DNA of 64,000 nucleotides from Scytonema hofmannii PCC 7110. GTDB lineage: Bacteria > Cyanobacteriota > Cyanobacteriia > Cyanobacteriales > Nostocaceae. The translations under genes and the position numbers were made by a program. The stretch's first letter is position 1. Every line of letters begins with the position of its first letter. The stretch lies in assembly GCF_000346485.2 (NCBI RefSeq), contig NZ_KQ976354.1:2855421-2919420 (forward strand), in the 5' to 3' direction. Shown in pieces: positions 18,338 through 26,703 of the stretch. Below the pieces are notes generated by a model, which saw only the letters and a program-made list of their open reading frames with translations, had not been told where the DNA came from and ran no database searches.

Positions 18338-18978
18338 AACGCTCCCTCTTCTAAATTCTTAGATTTTGCCTTTGCTTTATTGGCACTGCGCTTGAGGGAG
18401 GAAAGCCTTGCTTCAAATTTAGACCGTTGACGTTTACCAGGAGTTGTATCAATTAAAGTTTTTAAAGCGCTACCCAAGCTTTTGTAGGCGTTGGGAAGAG
18501 TATAGCCAAAACGAGTTGCTAGGGCAATAGCCTTCTCATCAGCTTCTACTAATTCTTTTAATTGCTTCTCGCCATTATTTTTTTGGTATAGCCGCCAGCC
18601 TGACACGCCGCACAAAGCCAAAGCCAGTACGAGCAGCAAGCCATCTTGAACCCATAGTTCGCCAACAGCACCCCCCAAACCAATTGCGAGGGCGGCCATT
18701 TCCCAACCATCTTTGGGAATAGTATCATTTTGAATGCGAGCGACTTCATGCCAGAATAACAGGTTGCGCTGATCCATCGCCAATGCATCCCATTTAGCCA
18801 AGTCAATTTGAATTTCTACCTGGTCTTTACCAATTTCTTCAGAACGGATCAGGAGTGGATTCACCTCAGTGGTACCTTCGACCGTAACCCAGCTCTGTAA
18901 TTCTGGCGGTAACAAGCCTTTTAACCGCCTGAGTTCGCTCATTTCTGCTCTAGCAGTGGAGGTTGCATAAGATGTCAT
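18328..18978 (-). CDS. DUF3318 family membrane protein
   Basis: 216 residues, a cyanobacteria-specific family of unknown role. Visible features: N-terminal helix SELRRLKGLLPPELQ, the segment RNLLFWHEVARIQND with a His-Glu pair, two adjacent hydrophobic helices (about 97-128), and a Lys-rich C-terminus (KRQRSKFEARLSSLKRSANKAKAKSK). Gene is followed by the YbjN-like gene upstream on the same strand with a 76-nt gap, so they may be co-transcribed. Confidence 0.82.
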   Translation of the reverse strand: MTSYATSTARAEMSELRRLKGLLPPELQSWVTVEGTTEVNPLLIRSEEIGKDQVEIQIDLAKWDALAMDQRNLLFWHEVARIQNDTIPKDGWEMAALAIGLGGAVGELWVQDGLLLVLALALCGVSGWRLYQKNNGEKQLKELVEADEKAIALATRFGYTLPNAYKSLGSALKTLIDTTPGKRQRSKFEARLSSLKRSANKAKAKSKNLEEGAFDQ

Positions 18979-19054
18979 ATTATCCAGCAGGGTGAAAACT
19001 TCAGTATATAGAGAGTATCACTTTGGAGTATAGCTATTTCACTAGCAAATCGGC

Positions 19055-19612
19055 TCAGTCGTGAGGAAAACTTCCACGTCTTTTTCGGGCTTCCATTGCC
19101 TTTTCTAAAACGTCTAGCAATCCAGGAGCTTGTTCTTGAATGCTCAGTAAAATTCTCTCTCCAAGTTCTACATTCCCAGGATCTTGACCTGTTTCCATAA
19201 CCTCTGTCAGTCGGGGTAATGCGACAGTATCTACAAGCTGGATTAACCCGTGCAAACAACGGTTAAACTGTTTTTCTGTCAAAATTGAGTCCTCTAGAGG
19301 AAACTCAATAATGGCACGAATTTCACCGTCTGATGGGTCGTACTCCCATTGCAACATTTTCGTTTCCCAAGAAATGGAAAGCATTGTTTGCAGTATGGCA
19401 GCTTTGTAGGGATGCTCTTGGATTCCCGATAGCACTTGGGGCGCAAAGAGACGGAAGAACCTTCCTTCTTCATCCAGTTGAACAACAATGAGAAAGTCCT
19501 CTAAGTTATCACTTTCTACTCCTGTAATAATACGGTCATCTTCTTCATCAATCCGGTATTCCCAACCAAGGTTGTCTAAATACTTGGCGATTTGTTGCAG
19601 ATTTACTGCCAT
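19055..19612 (-). CDS. YbjN-domain protein
   Basis: 185 residues resembling the YbjN/type III chaperone-like fold (LQQIAKYLDNLGWEYRIDEEDD, IQEHPYKAAILQTMLSISWETKMLQWEYDPSDGEI, FNRCLHGLIQLVDTVALP). Such proteins bind partners rather than catalyse; the cyanobacterial ones have no defined function. Acidic. C-terminal tail EARKRRGSFPHD is basic. Upstream neighbour of the DUF3318 gene. Confidence 0.8.
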   Translation of the reverse strand: MAVNLQQIAKYLDNLGWEYRIDEEDDRIITGVESDNLEDFLIVVQLDEEGRFFRLFAPQVLSGIQEHPYKAAILQTMLSISWETKMLQWEYDPSDGEIRAIIEFPLEDSILTEKQFNRCLHGLIQLVDTVALPRLTEVMETGQDPGNVELGERILLSIQEQAPGLLDVLEKAMEARKRRGSFPHD

Positions 19613-19829
19613 AAAAGCCTCATAAGTTCAATGGAGCCTGCGTTACCAGACCTAGTTTAACCTGCCAGGGTCAAGACGTAGAATGCGATTGTTACCTTCT
19701 GTTTTATTGACTCCTGTTCTCTACGCACAAGTGTTAGTCAAAAAAATGACATTAAAATGACAGAAACCTATGCAGTTTTTCTTTGTCCTTATATAAAATA
19801 GGATAATTGTAGAGAGAACAGATACCACT

Positions 19830-20033
19830 ATGACAGAAGAAGAACTACGACAAGAAATTCTCCAAGAGATGGAAGACATAGCCCCTTCAACATTGGAGGA
19901 GGTACTACATCTAATTAAAAAACGCAAACAGGAGGAGCTGGAAGAAGATATCAGAGAGTCTCATGCAGCGTTGAAAGAAGAGGGTAGCATTCCTTGGGCT
20001 GAGTTAAAGAAAGAACTGGAGTTAAAAAATTGA
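19830..20033 (+). CDS. Antitoxin-like protein of a RelBE-type pair
   Basis: 67 residues, highly charged and helical (LRQEILQEMEDIAPSTLEEVLHLIKKRKQEE), matching the small antitoxins that sit before RelE/ParE toxins in cyanobacteria. The C-terminal part, LKEEGSIPWAELKKELEL, is typical of the toxin-wrapping tail. The 3' end directly abuts the toxin relic at 20030 with a short overlap, which indicates deletion of the toxin's 5' half. Confidence 0.7.
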   Translation: MTEEELRQEILQEMEDIAPSTLEEVLHLIKKRKQEELEEDIRESHAALKEEGSIPWAELKKELELKN

Positions 20034-20155
20034 CCAATTCTGAGCTTTATCGCGTGCGTGCAGGCAACTATCGCATCATTTATCAAATCCAAGACGATGT
20101 GCTGCTGGTAACGATTGTTCGCGTTGGACACCGTAGAGACGTTTACAAAAATTAA
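20030..20155 (+). pseudogene. Truncated RelE/ParE-type toxin
   Basis: 41 codons reading LTNSELYRVRAGNYRIIYQI then DDVLLVTIVRVGHRRDVYKN, the C-terminal half of a RelE-family mRNA interferase (YRVRxGxYRIIY and RVGHRRDVY are its catalytic-core strands). Full toxins have roughly 85-95 residues; the first 45 are missing. The frame is open only back to 20003, inside the antitoxin gene, and no suitable start exists other than a TTG at 20030. Confidence 0.8.
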
Positions 20156-20416
20156 TAACATAGTCTCTTGCGGTGTCAGGATTTTTCTGATTTATTACAA
20201 TTTTTATTGGTATTTTTACCCTGGTCATTCTTACATTTAATCATTTGCTAACGCGAACAGCTTCCACAATCTAAGCCGCCATTTTAAACTGGATTACTTG
20301 TTCATTGATACTCACCCTGGTATTAACGAAAAAACTCTTTAGTATTTGTTCTAATACAAAATACCGTTATATGAGCTTTCTTACTTCTCAGAAATCCTCT
20401 TACAAAATGCATAACT

Positions 20417-21418
20417 ATGTCTAATTATACGACTATAATAAATGCCATCATTCAACGGACTAAAGCTTTTGAAGATGACCTACCAGTAAAAAATAATGCT
20501 TGCCGCTCAAAGTTCTTTCTTCACCCACATCCAACTTCCAAGGTTTGCCTTTTTTTTCATGGATTTACGGCTGGTCCTTACCAGTTTGAACCTATAGGAA
20601 AAACCCTATTTGACGCTGGTTATAATGTTTTAGTTCCCTTACAGCCCGGTCATGGAGTTGCAGGAAATTGGGATGGTGATAATCCCCCTCCCCTTTCTAC
20701 AGAGGCAGAAGTTTATCAAGAGTTTGCACTTTACTGGTTAGAACTTGCACAAAGTTTAGGGGAACAAGTCATAGTAGGAGGACTCTCTACAGGAGGAAAT
20801 TTAGCCGCTTGGTTATCCCTAGAACGTCCTCAAGAAATTAACAAATCTGTACTATTCGCTCCTTATATTGGTGGAACGAACTTACTAGTAAATTTATTTG
20901 TGGAAATTTTGCCTATTTACTATGAATGGTTAAATAAAGATAATCCGGGAAATTTTGGCTACAAAGGTTTTCGCGTTCCGGCTTTACGGATTTTTCTAGA
21001 TATGGGTGAAGAAATGCTCGACAGGGTGGGAAAGCAACCTATTGCACCAATTTTTGTGATTGTTGCGGAAAGCGATCGCACAATCAATCATGAGGATTTA
21101 CAAGATTTGTTCCAAACTACACTTCAACGTCAACCTAAGTCCTGGTATTTTTTCTTTGATAAACTTTTTGATATTCCCCACACCATGATGACTCAATCTG
21201 AGGGTAATCAATACCAAGATTTACTCATTACTATAGCTAAAGCTTATATTGAGAGTGATATTACTTGGGCTGAGTTGATGGAAATTGGTCATCAAATACT
21301 GCAAGGAAAAACTTTTGAGGTTGTTGTTGAAAAACTCAATTTAACTCAACGAATTTCTTTAGATTTGTCTGTTGTGTTAGCCGTGATGGATAAGAAAATA
21401 ATTATTGATGCTCATTAG
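20417..21418 (+). CDS. Alpha/beta hydrolase
   Basis: 333-residue serine hydrolase, carboxylesterase/lipase-like. Oxyanion region FFHGFTAGPYQF (47-58), nucleophile elbow GGLSTGG with Ser124, probable acid in VIVAESDRTINHED, and probable catalytic His in DIPHTMM. A C-terminal extension of about 60 residues after the hydrolase core (WAELMEIGHQILQGKTFEVVVEKL) is of unknown use. No signal peptide. It overlaps the convergent gene at 21415 by 4 nt. Confidence 0.85.
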   Translation: MSNYTTIINAIIQRTKAFEDDLPVKNNACRSKFFLHPHPTSKVCLFFHGFTAGPYQFEPIGKTLFDAGYNVLVPLQPGHGVAGNWDGDNPPPLSTEAEVYQEFALYWLELAQSLGEQVIVGGLSTGGNLAAWLSLERPQEINKSVLFAPYIGGTNLLVNLFVEILPIYYEWLNKDNPGNFGYKGFRVPALRIFLDMGEEMLDRVGKQPIAPIFVIVAESDRTINHEDLQDLFQTTLQRQPKSWYFFFDKLFDIPHTMMTQSEGNQYQDLLITIAKAYIESDITWAELMEIGHQILQGKTFEVVVEKLNLTQRISLDLSVVLAVMDKKIIIDAH

Positions 21419-21777
21419 TTCAGAGGAGGTTTCAATCCCCGTTCAACAGCTACTTTCAAAGCTCTCGCTTTACGCACCAAGCCTCGTCGGTAGATCTGCA
21501 GTAATTCATCTAATTGTCTCACGTCTAGCTCATTAAGTTGACCCTCCCGGTTACGTGCTAAGAGATCGCTCAAAGACTCTTGCTGTTGAGGAATCATCTG
21601 TAGATCGCACAAAGCTAAAACCTGTTCGTTCGGCAATGACTCCACAGGTAAGTCGGTAATGGCGCGGTCAATGAATTCTACTAATACATCCTCAAATCGC
21701 CGATGGGTAAGGGCAGCAATTTCTTTTACCTGCTGTGCTAGCGTCTCAGGAAGTTCTATCGTGACGATTTCAGCCAT
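21415..21777 (-). CDS. Conserved hypothetical protein, antitoxin-like
   Basis: 120 residues. The N-terminus VTIELPETLAQQVKEIAALTHRRFEDVLVEFIDRAI has the beta-strand/two-helix form of ribbon-helix-helix DNA-binding proteins. The rest is helical (LSDLLARNREGQLNELDVRQLDELLQIYRRGLVRKARAL). It resembles proteins encoded next to toxin genes in cyanobacteria; no toxin gene lies beside it now. Confidence 0.6.
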   Translation of the reverse strand: MAEIVTIELPETLAQQVKEIAALTHRRFEDVLVEFIDRAITDLPVESLPNEQVLALCDLQMIPQQQESLSDLLARNREGQLNELDVRQLDELLQIYRRGLVRKARALKVAVERGLKPPLN

Positions 21778-21863
21778 TTCTTATCAGCTTAGTTTCTTAA
21801 ACTTCATTATAAACGAACGTTTATAAACAATCCCAGCAATTTTGTTTTTGTTTTGTTAGATCT

Positions 21864-21938
21864 GAGAGCGACGGAAATATTTATAAAGCTTCTATAGATA
21901 TAGAAGAACTTCATGAATTTATTTCAGCTTTTAGATAA
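21864..21938 (+). pseudogene. HicB C-terminal scrap
   Basis: 24 codons reading ESDGNIYKASIDIEELHEF then ISAFR and stop. They match residues of the intact HicB at 23203 (ESDTNIYKASVSIEELHEF) almost throughout. Only the tail is left. Either a partial duplication of the local hicB or the last piece of a second HicAB system. Confidence 0.7.
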
Positions 21939-21970
21939 GTAGAACGGGCGAGGACGCCCGTGCCACAAGA
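21939..21970. repeat. AGAACGGGC...GCCCGTNCCACAAG repeat, copy 1
   Basis: Interspersed inverted repeat: GGGCG-AGGA-CGCCC flanked by AGAAC and TGCCACAAG. Other copies at 23841, 28114, 56617 and 56686. Confidence 0.75.
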
Positions 21971-22002
21971 GCCAAATTAAACCTAAGTTGATGATACTTA
22001 GC

Positions 22003-22797
22003 TTATTTATCTTGGGTAAAAACTTCTAATGTAAAGCAACTGAAGCCAGCAGTGTCAAAATGACGAGTACCACGATATAACAAAGTTGGATGTACTAACC
22101 AATCGACAACTAAGCAAAATTCATTTCCACTTTCAAGTTGATGAGGAGAACTAAGAGAAATTCCATCTTGAAAGTGCAGTGTTAGGTAATCTTTATTCAG
22201 ATCTTCTAGCCTAGTCCATGTTGTTGCTACAGGTTCTGTCGTTGTTAAATTAGGTAGTATTGATTTGCCCTGTCCAGACCAGCGTTCGCGACTTAATTCA
22301 TTGCCTGAAAGCACAGATGATTCTTCAGTAAAACCTACTAAATTTTCAGGAATTACTGTAATGTAGTTGATTGTACCATTCTGATTATATATAACTGATG
22401 CGCTTGCTCGTTTATCTTCATCTCTAAAACCAATTTCAAATCCAAAAGGAGCATTAGCACTTATTTCTGTATTTCCCCAGGAGTAGCTATTATCTAAAAA
22501 CAATACTGAAAATGACTTGCCCAAAAATAATAATGTTGTGTCAGGTTTAATGTATGAACTAATATTTTTACTCTCAGTCTTACCATCAGCATATGTATAG
22601 TAATTTTGATGGATGATTTCATTACCGTCATCATTCAAAGAAAAACTTCTAATGCTTTTAAAAGATTGAATAGCTTTTCCATCTGGAGAGTACCTCGTCC
22701 AAATGCCATGCCAATTTTCTCCAGCGTGATACTGGCAAAAATTATTCCAATTTTGGAGTTGAAGGTCTACTGTTGTATCTATCTTTAAATTTGCCAT
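22003..22797 (-). CDS. DUF3598 family protein, paralogue A
   Basis: 264 residues; first half LQNWNNFCQYHAGENWHGIWTRY and later RDEDKRAS, PENLVGF are family blocks of DUF3598, a cyanobacterial lipocalin-like family of unknown ligand. About half of the residues match the paralogue at 30098 throughout, including the N-terminal block QLQNWNNFCQYHA. No signal peptide, so cytosolic. Confidence 0.82.
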   Translation of the reverse strand: MANLKIDTTVDLQLQNWNNFCQYHAGENWHGIWTRYSPDGKAIQSFKSIRSFSLNDDGNEIIHQNYYTYADGKTESKNISSYIKPDTTLLFLGKSFSVLFLDNSYSWGNTEISANAPFGFEIGFRDEDKRASASVIYNQNGTINYITVIPENLVGFTEESSVLSGNELSRERWSGQGKSILPNLTTTEPVATTWTRLEDLNKDYLTLHFQDGISLSSPHQLESGNEFCLVVDWLVHPTLLYRGTRHFDTAGFSCFTLEVFTQDK

Positions 22798-22874
22798 ACA
22801 AGAGTTCCTCTCTAACTTGATAAAATTCTTTTTTGGAATCGTAAACTTTCAGGAATGTATTTAGACACAATAGA

Positions 22875-23093
22875 TTAAGGAGTAAGCACACTATACCCTC
22901 GCCAGCGCAGTAATACTGCTGCTTGGGCTTTCAGTAACATAAAAAGATCTGCTTCATCCCATGAAGGCGGACTAGCAGCTTGCAAAGCACGAAGAATAAC
23001 TTCTTCCAAAGGGCGTTGTGTCGCATGAGCAGTATTGACTAAGCGCTGATAGAGTATTTCTGGAATTTGAAGTGTAACAGTTTCAGTAGGCAT
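22875..23093 (-). CDS. Small antitoxin-like protein
   Basis: 72 residues. MPTETVTLQIPEILYQRLVNTAHATQRPLEEVILRAL fits the short ribbon-helix-helix-like antitoxins frequent in Nostocales. The C-terminus (LKAQAAVLLRWRGYSVLTP) looks as if it runs out of the family early, so it may be truncated. No toxin follows on this strand. Confidence 0.5.
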   Translation of the reverse strand: MPTETVTLQIPEILYQRLVNTAHATQRPLEEVILRALQAASPPSWDEADLFMLLKAQAAVLLRWRGYSVLTP

Positions 23094-23202
23094 AATTACT
23101 TCTTTTCAAGGAGCAAACACAATGAGTTTGACATATCTTTATGATTTAATATTAGTTATAAAATATTAAGAGTATAGTTTGGCTAAACTTTAGTTGAAAA
23201 AT

Positions 23203-23469
23203 ATGGAATTTTACACAGCGGTACTTAGACAAAATGCAGGTTATTGGGTAGCTTTATGCCTAGAAAATGGAATTGTGGGACAAGGCAATACTCAACAAGA
23301 TGCGATCGCTAAGTTAAAAGATGCTATTGATTCTTTTGAAGCTGTTTATGAGAGCGATACCAATATTTACAAAGCTTCTGTATCTATAGAAGAACTTCAT
23401 GAATTTTTAATGATAGAAGGCAAAGAGCAAAGTTCAGATTTTTATGAATTAAGAAAAGTTTATGCCTAA
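23203..23469 (+). CDS. hicB: HicB-family antitoxin
   Basis: 88 residues with the degenerate RNase-H-like HicB fold: MEFYTAVLRQNAGYWVALCLENGIVGQGNTQQDAIAKLKDAI (split by function: strands, then helix). It should bind and neutralise HicA and repress its own promoter. ATG 23203 is preferred over a TTG at 23194. The gene overlaps hicA by 8 nt, indicating translational coupling. Confidence 0.85.
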   Translation: MEFYTAVLRQNAGYWVALCLENGIVGQGNTQQDAIAKLKDAIDSFEAVYESDTNIYKASVSIEELHEFLMIEGKEQSSDFYELRKVYA

Positions 23470-23701
23470 AAATATTCCATCATTAAAACCACGAGAATTA
23501 ATCAAAATTTTAGAAGAAGGAGGTTGTCTATTTTTAAGACAAGGTAAAGGTGACCATTGTCTGTTTACTCGTGATATTGGAGGTAAAAGGAGAGTTGTTC
23601 CAGTAGATATGGGAGCAAAAGAGATGTCTCCTGCCTATGTTTTAAGAATTTTTAGGCAGTTTGGTTTTACAGATGAAGAAATTGAAAACTTTTTAAAGTA
23701 A
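23462..23701 (+). CDS. hicA: HicA-family mRNA interferase toxin
   Basis: 79 residues with the double-stranded RNA-binding-like HicA fold. It reads SLKPRELIKILEEGGCLFLRQGKGDHCLFTR; the catalytic His lies in GKGDHCLF. The end YVLRIFRQFGFTDEEIENFL is the usual closing helix. Would cleave mRNA when HicB is lost. Complete and apparently functional. Confidence 0.88.
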   Translation: MPKNIPSLKPRELIKILEEGGCLFLRQGKGDHCLFTRDIGGKRRVVPVDMGAKEMSPAYVLRIFRQFGFTDEEIENFLK

Positions 23702-23840
23702 AAGTTATTTCTTAGCAGCTATTAGGTATGATGAAAAATTCACAACTCAAGTAGATATTGACTAGCAAGAAAATGCTAATGTCACGTCTCCTCGTTAACC
23801 TAAAATGGCATAGTTACACTTTCCTAGATGTTCTTAGATG

Positions 23841-23871
23841 AGTAGAACGGGCATCTTGCCCGTTCCACAAG
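23841..23871. repeat. AGAACGGGC repeat, copy 2
   Basis: AGAACGGGCATCTTGCCCGTTCCACAAG: same family as 21939-21970 with a changed loop and conserved pairing. Confidence 0.75.
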
Positions 23872-23937
23872 ACAAAAAGAGTTCCACAGGACAGAAAGAG
23901 AAAAAATCTGTGGTTCTAGATATTAAAAACTGGTAGA

Positions 23938-25632
23938 TTAACCAATCCTAAACACCGATTCAACGGTTGACATAATAGAATCTCGTGCATCTTTTAAAGT
24001 TTGGGCTATAGGATGTTTTGTTTGCAAAAAGACTCGCGCACAATTGCGTCCCGGCATTCCTGAAATAGAACCACCTGGGTGAGTTCCCGCACCTGTGAGA
24101 AATAAATTTTCAATTGGTGTTCTGTAGTTTGCTATTTCTGGTAGGGGACGGAAAAATACCATTTGATCTAAGGTCATATCAATGTGGTAGTAATTCCCTT
24201 TGTACGCACCCAATCTTTCTCCTAATTCTGCCGGACTTTCTACACGACGTGCAATGATTGCGTCTTTCACATTTGGCGCGTATTCTGCTAACTTGTCAAC
24301 TACTCTATCTGCAACTTTGTTCTTGAGTTCATCCGTCCAACCCGTTCCTTTTAATCCCGTACCGTTTGCATTGGCAATTTGATATGGGGCAAAAAACTCA
24401 ATCCATACGGTGTGTTTTCCTGGAGGTGCCATTGTTGGATCTAACATTGTTGGCACAACTACGTACATGGATGGGTCGGAATCTGGAATTTCTCCCAAGG
24501 TACATTTACTATGAGCTTGCTCTACATGAGCGATAGAATCAGCAATGAGTACGGAACCAATTAGATATTCATCTCTATGTTGATAGCGTTCAAACCGTGG
24601 GGCTTCATTTAAAGCTAAGTCTATCTTTAGGATAGTTTCATTGTTATTGACAATGCGACGTTCTAATCTTTCTTTTAAATTAGGATCGGCTGCATTGATA
24701 TCGCTTGTATCCACTAATTGTAAAAAGACTCGCTGAGCATCAATATTGGAGATGACACCATGTTTGGCACGATACTCTGTACCATTCTCGACTTGTACGC
24801 CGACTGCACGACCATCATCGATCAAAATCTTCTTAACTTTTTGGTCTGTTAAGATTGTACCGCCTTTACTTGTTACCAAATTGACCAGAGCTTGTACTAA
24901 TGCCCCAGTACCGCCACGAGGTCTTGCCATACCAGGATCGTGGCGCATTGCCATCATTATCGCACCAATGGCAATGGTTTTTTGTGAGGGGGGCGCACCT
25001 AATTCAGCCGCGAGTCTTGCAAGAGGTGCTTTTAGAAATTCTGAATCAAACCACTCATTCAGAAGATCTTCTGCACTAGTCATCATATTGCGAACAAAAT
25101 CCAGCGTTTTGTTGGCAGAACCAATCACCGAAAATAAATCTTTTATTTTTGCAATATCGTAGTTGCCTAGAATATCTAATATTGATTTTGGTGGTGCGTT
25201 AAACATGGGAATCATCGCACCAAGTGCTCGCTGCCAATACTTTGTATATTCTGCATATTTTTTGGCATCGCGATCGCTATAACGAGCAATTTCTGCACAA
25301 GTTTTTTCTAGAGACTTATGACCTAAGAAGTACTTACCATCAGGATGTGGGCAGAAAACAACAGGATCGCACTCTAAATATTCTAAACCATACTTGTGCA
25401 GTTCTAATTCTTCGACAACTGGCCCCAGATGAATAAACTCGTGGTCGATCGCACACAAGTTAAATTTAAACCCCGGTGCTTCCTTTGGCAAACATTCCTC
25501 CGTTGTCGCCGCACCGCCAGGAACGGAACGTTTTTCCAACAACAAGACGCTGTAACCAGCTTTTAACAAGTAAGCAGCACAAACTAACCCATTATGTCCT
25601 GCTCCAATAATTACAACATCATACGTTTGCAT
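23938..25632 (-). CDS. crtO: Beta-carotene ketolase CrtO
   Basis: FAD-dependent phytoene-desaturase-like oxidoreductase, 564 residues, that oxidises beta-carotene at C4 to give echinenone. N-terminal dinucleotide motif VVIIGAGHNGLVCAAYLL (5-22); C-terminal FAD block LFLTGAGTHPGGSISGMPG. Strong resemblance along its full length to Synechocystis CrtO as I recall it: GGAATTEECLP, AIDHEFIHLGPV, NEWFDSE, ARPRGGTGALVQAL, LDPTMAPPGKHTVWIEFFAPY. Upstream on this strand lie DUF2993 and P450 genes, so a carotenoid/lipid modification cluster is conceivable. Echinenone also serves as a photoprotective pigment. Confidence 0.9.
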   Translation of the reverse strand: MQTYDVVIIGAGHNGLVCAAYLLKAGYSVLLLEKRSVPGGAATTEECLPKEAPGFKFNLCAIDHEFIHLGPVVEELELHKYGLEYLECDPVVFCPHPDGKYFLGHKSLEKTCAEIARYSDRDAKKYAEYTKYWQRALGAMIPMFNAPPKSILDILGNYDIAKIKDLFSVIGSANKTLDFVRNMMTSAEDLLNEWFDSEFLKAPLARLAAELGAPPSQKTIAIGAIMMAMRHDPGMARPRGGTGALVQALVNLVTSKGGTILTDQKVKKILIDDGRAVGVQVENGTEYRAKHGVISNIDAQRVFLQLVDTSDINAADPNLKERLERRIVNNNETILKIDLALNEAPRFERYQHRDEYLIGSVLIADSIAHVEQAHSKCTLGEIPDSDPSMYVVVPTMLDPTMAPPGKHTVWIEFFAPYQIANANGTGLKGTGWTDELKNKVADRVVDKLAEYAPNVKDAIIARRVESPAELGERLGAYKGNYYHIDMTLDQMVFFRPLPEIANYRTPIENLFLTGAGTHPGGSISGMPGRNCARVFLQTKHPIAQTLKDARDSIMSTVESVFRIG

Positions 25633-25743
25633 ACTTTATTTCAAGCCTCTAGTTTTACTTCCGATATTAGAAAACCCTTAGTAACCTTTCATCACTCGTG
25701 AGTTATAAAAATTAACCTTTGGAAAGATATATTGAAATATATA

Positions 25744-25771
25744 CCCCCGACTTCTTCAAAAAGTCAGGGGT
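25744..25771. terminator. Hairpin upstream of crtO and after DUF2993
   Basis: CCCCCGACTT-CTTCAAA-AAGTCAGGGG, a strong stem. It lies downstream of the DUF2993 gene (minus strand), where it could end transcription. This stem-loop sequence is also a dispersed repeat in Nostocales. Confidence 0.6.
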
Positions 25772-25828
25772 CTAAATATAGACCAGGTTCATCCTTAACA
25801 TTAGATATAAAGTCAACATGAAGACAAT

Positions 25829-25861
25829 GTAGGTTGGGTTTCGTTCCTCAACCCAACCTAC
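25829..25861. repeat. GTTGGGTTTCGTTCCTCAACCCAAC repeat, copy 1
   Basis: Palindromic dispersed repeat: GTAGGTTGGGTT, loop TCGTTCCTC, AACCCAACCTAC. Other copies at 28401, 28452 and 35951. Confidence 0.75.
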
Positions 25862-25883
25862 GGAATATATGATGTTTTACAAT

Positions 25884-26618
25884 TTAAGACGGTAGATTTT
25901 TTACATGAGCTTCTACCAAAAGTATCATACTTCCTTTTTGGACTTTCATCTCTTTAACACGTAAAGCCATATCCTCGAACATAAAGTATGGTAGTTCTAG
26001 TAGTTCTTTTACCTTTTCCATTAAAGCAACAACTATATCTAGAGCAATACCTTCTCCCTCCGTACAATTAAAGTTTTCCAGCATCACGGGTTTATCCTGA
26101 GTTCGAGGACTCGCCATTGCTGCAAAGCACAATGATTGAGTTTTGCCTTTATCTTGTACCAGGATTTTACCATTGAATGTCATTTTACCATTTACTGGCA
26201 AGTAAATTTGGATTTCTTGGGGCTTCAGAGTGACAATTCTGCCATCTACATTCAAATCAAAATTTGGCATTTTACTGCGAATGTAGTTGGACTTCAAAGC
26301 ATTGTTTAAATCTGCTTCTGCTAGCACAACACGAGCAGTAGCATTGACTGGTTGGTTTAGTTCAATTTGACCAAAAAGAGCACTCAAAGGATTAACGGAA
26401 ACGCCGCCTATTTGCAGTATTAATTCCTGTACGCGGATGTTTTTTATCACTAGCCCCCGACCTGCAACCGAAACTCCATCGGCTTCTCCCTGAATTATCT
26501 TCAGCAAGTCAGTTTGTACATCTACGTCTATTTTTTCAACACTATCTAGCTGTTGAGATAGCGTTCTTTCAGCAACTTGTGACAGCATTTGTTCCTCAAA
26601 ATTTTGCTGTTCTAACAT
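25884..26618 (-). CDS. DUF2993/LmeA-like lipid-binding protein
   Basis: 244 residues, cyanobacterial DUF2993 family. Visible: EKIDVDVQTDLLKIIQGEADGVSVAGRGLVIKNIRVQELIL, the first strand-rich repeat, and VNPLSALFGQIELNQPVNATARVVLAEADLNNAL, the signature segment of the family. No signal peptide. LmeA-like proteins bind phospholipids; here the ligand is unknown. Lies 85 nt from the first P450 gene on the same strand and may be transcribed with it. Confidence 0.82.
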   Translation of the reverse strand: MLEQQNFEEQMLSQVAERTLSQQLDSVEKIDVDVQTDLLKIIQGEADGVSVAGRGLVIKNIRVQELILQIGGVSVNPLSALFGQIELNQPVNATARVVLAEADLNNALKSNYIRSKMPNFDLNVDGRIVTLKPQEIQIYLPVNGKMTFNGKILVQDKGKTQSLCFAAMASPRTQDKPVMLENFNCTEGEGIALDIVVALMEKVKELLELPYFMFEDMALRVKEMKVQKGSMILLVEAHVKNLPS

Positions 26619-26703
26619 GAATTCACCATCTCCCTACATTTCTTACCGCCTAATCTAGACGTGGATAGTTTGGGAGTGTATCTACATGAGGATATAGAAA
26701 CTT

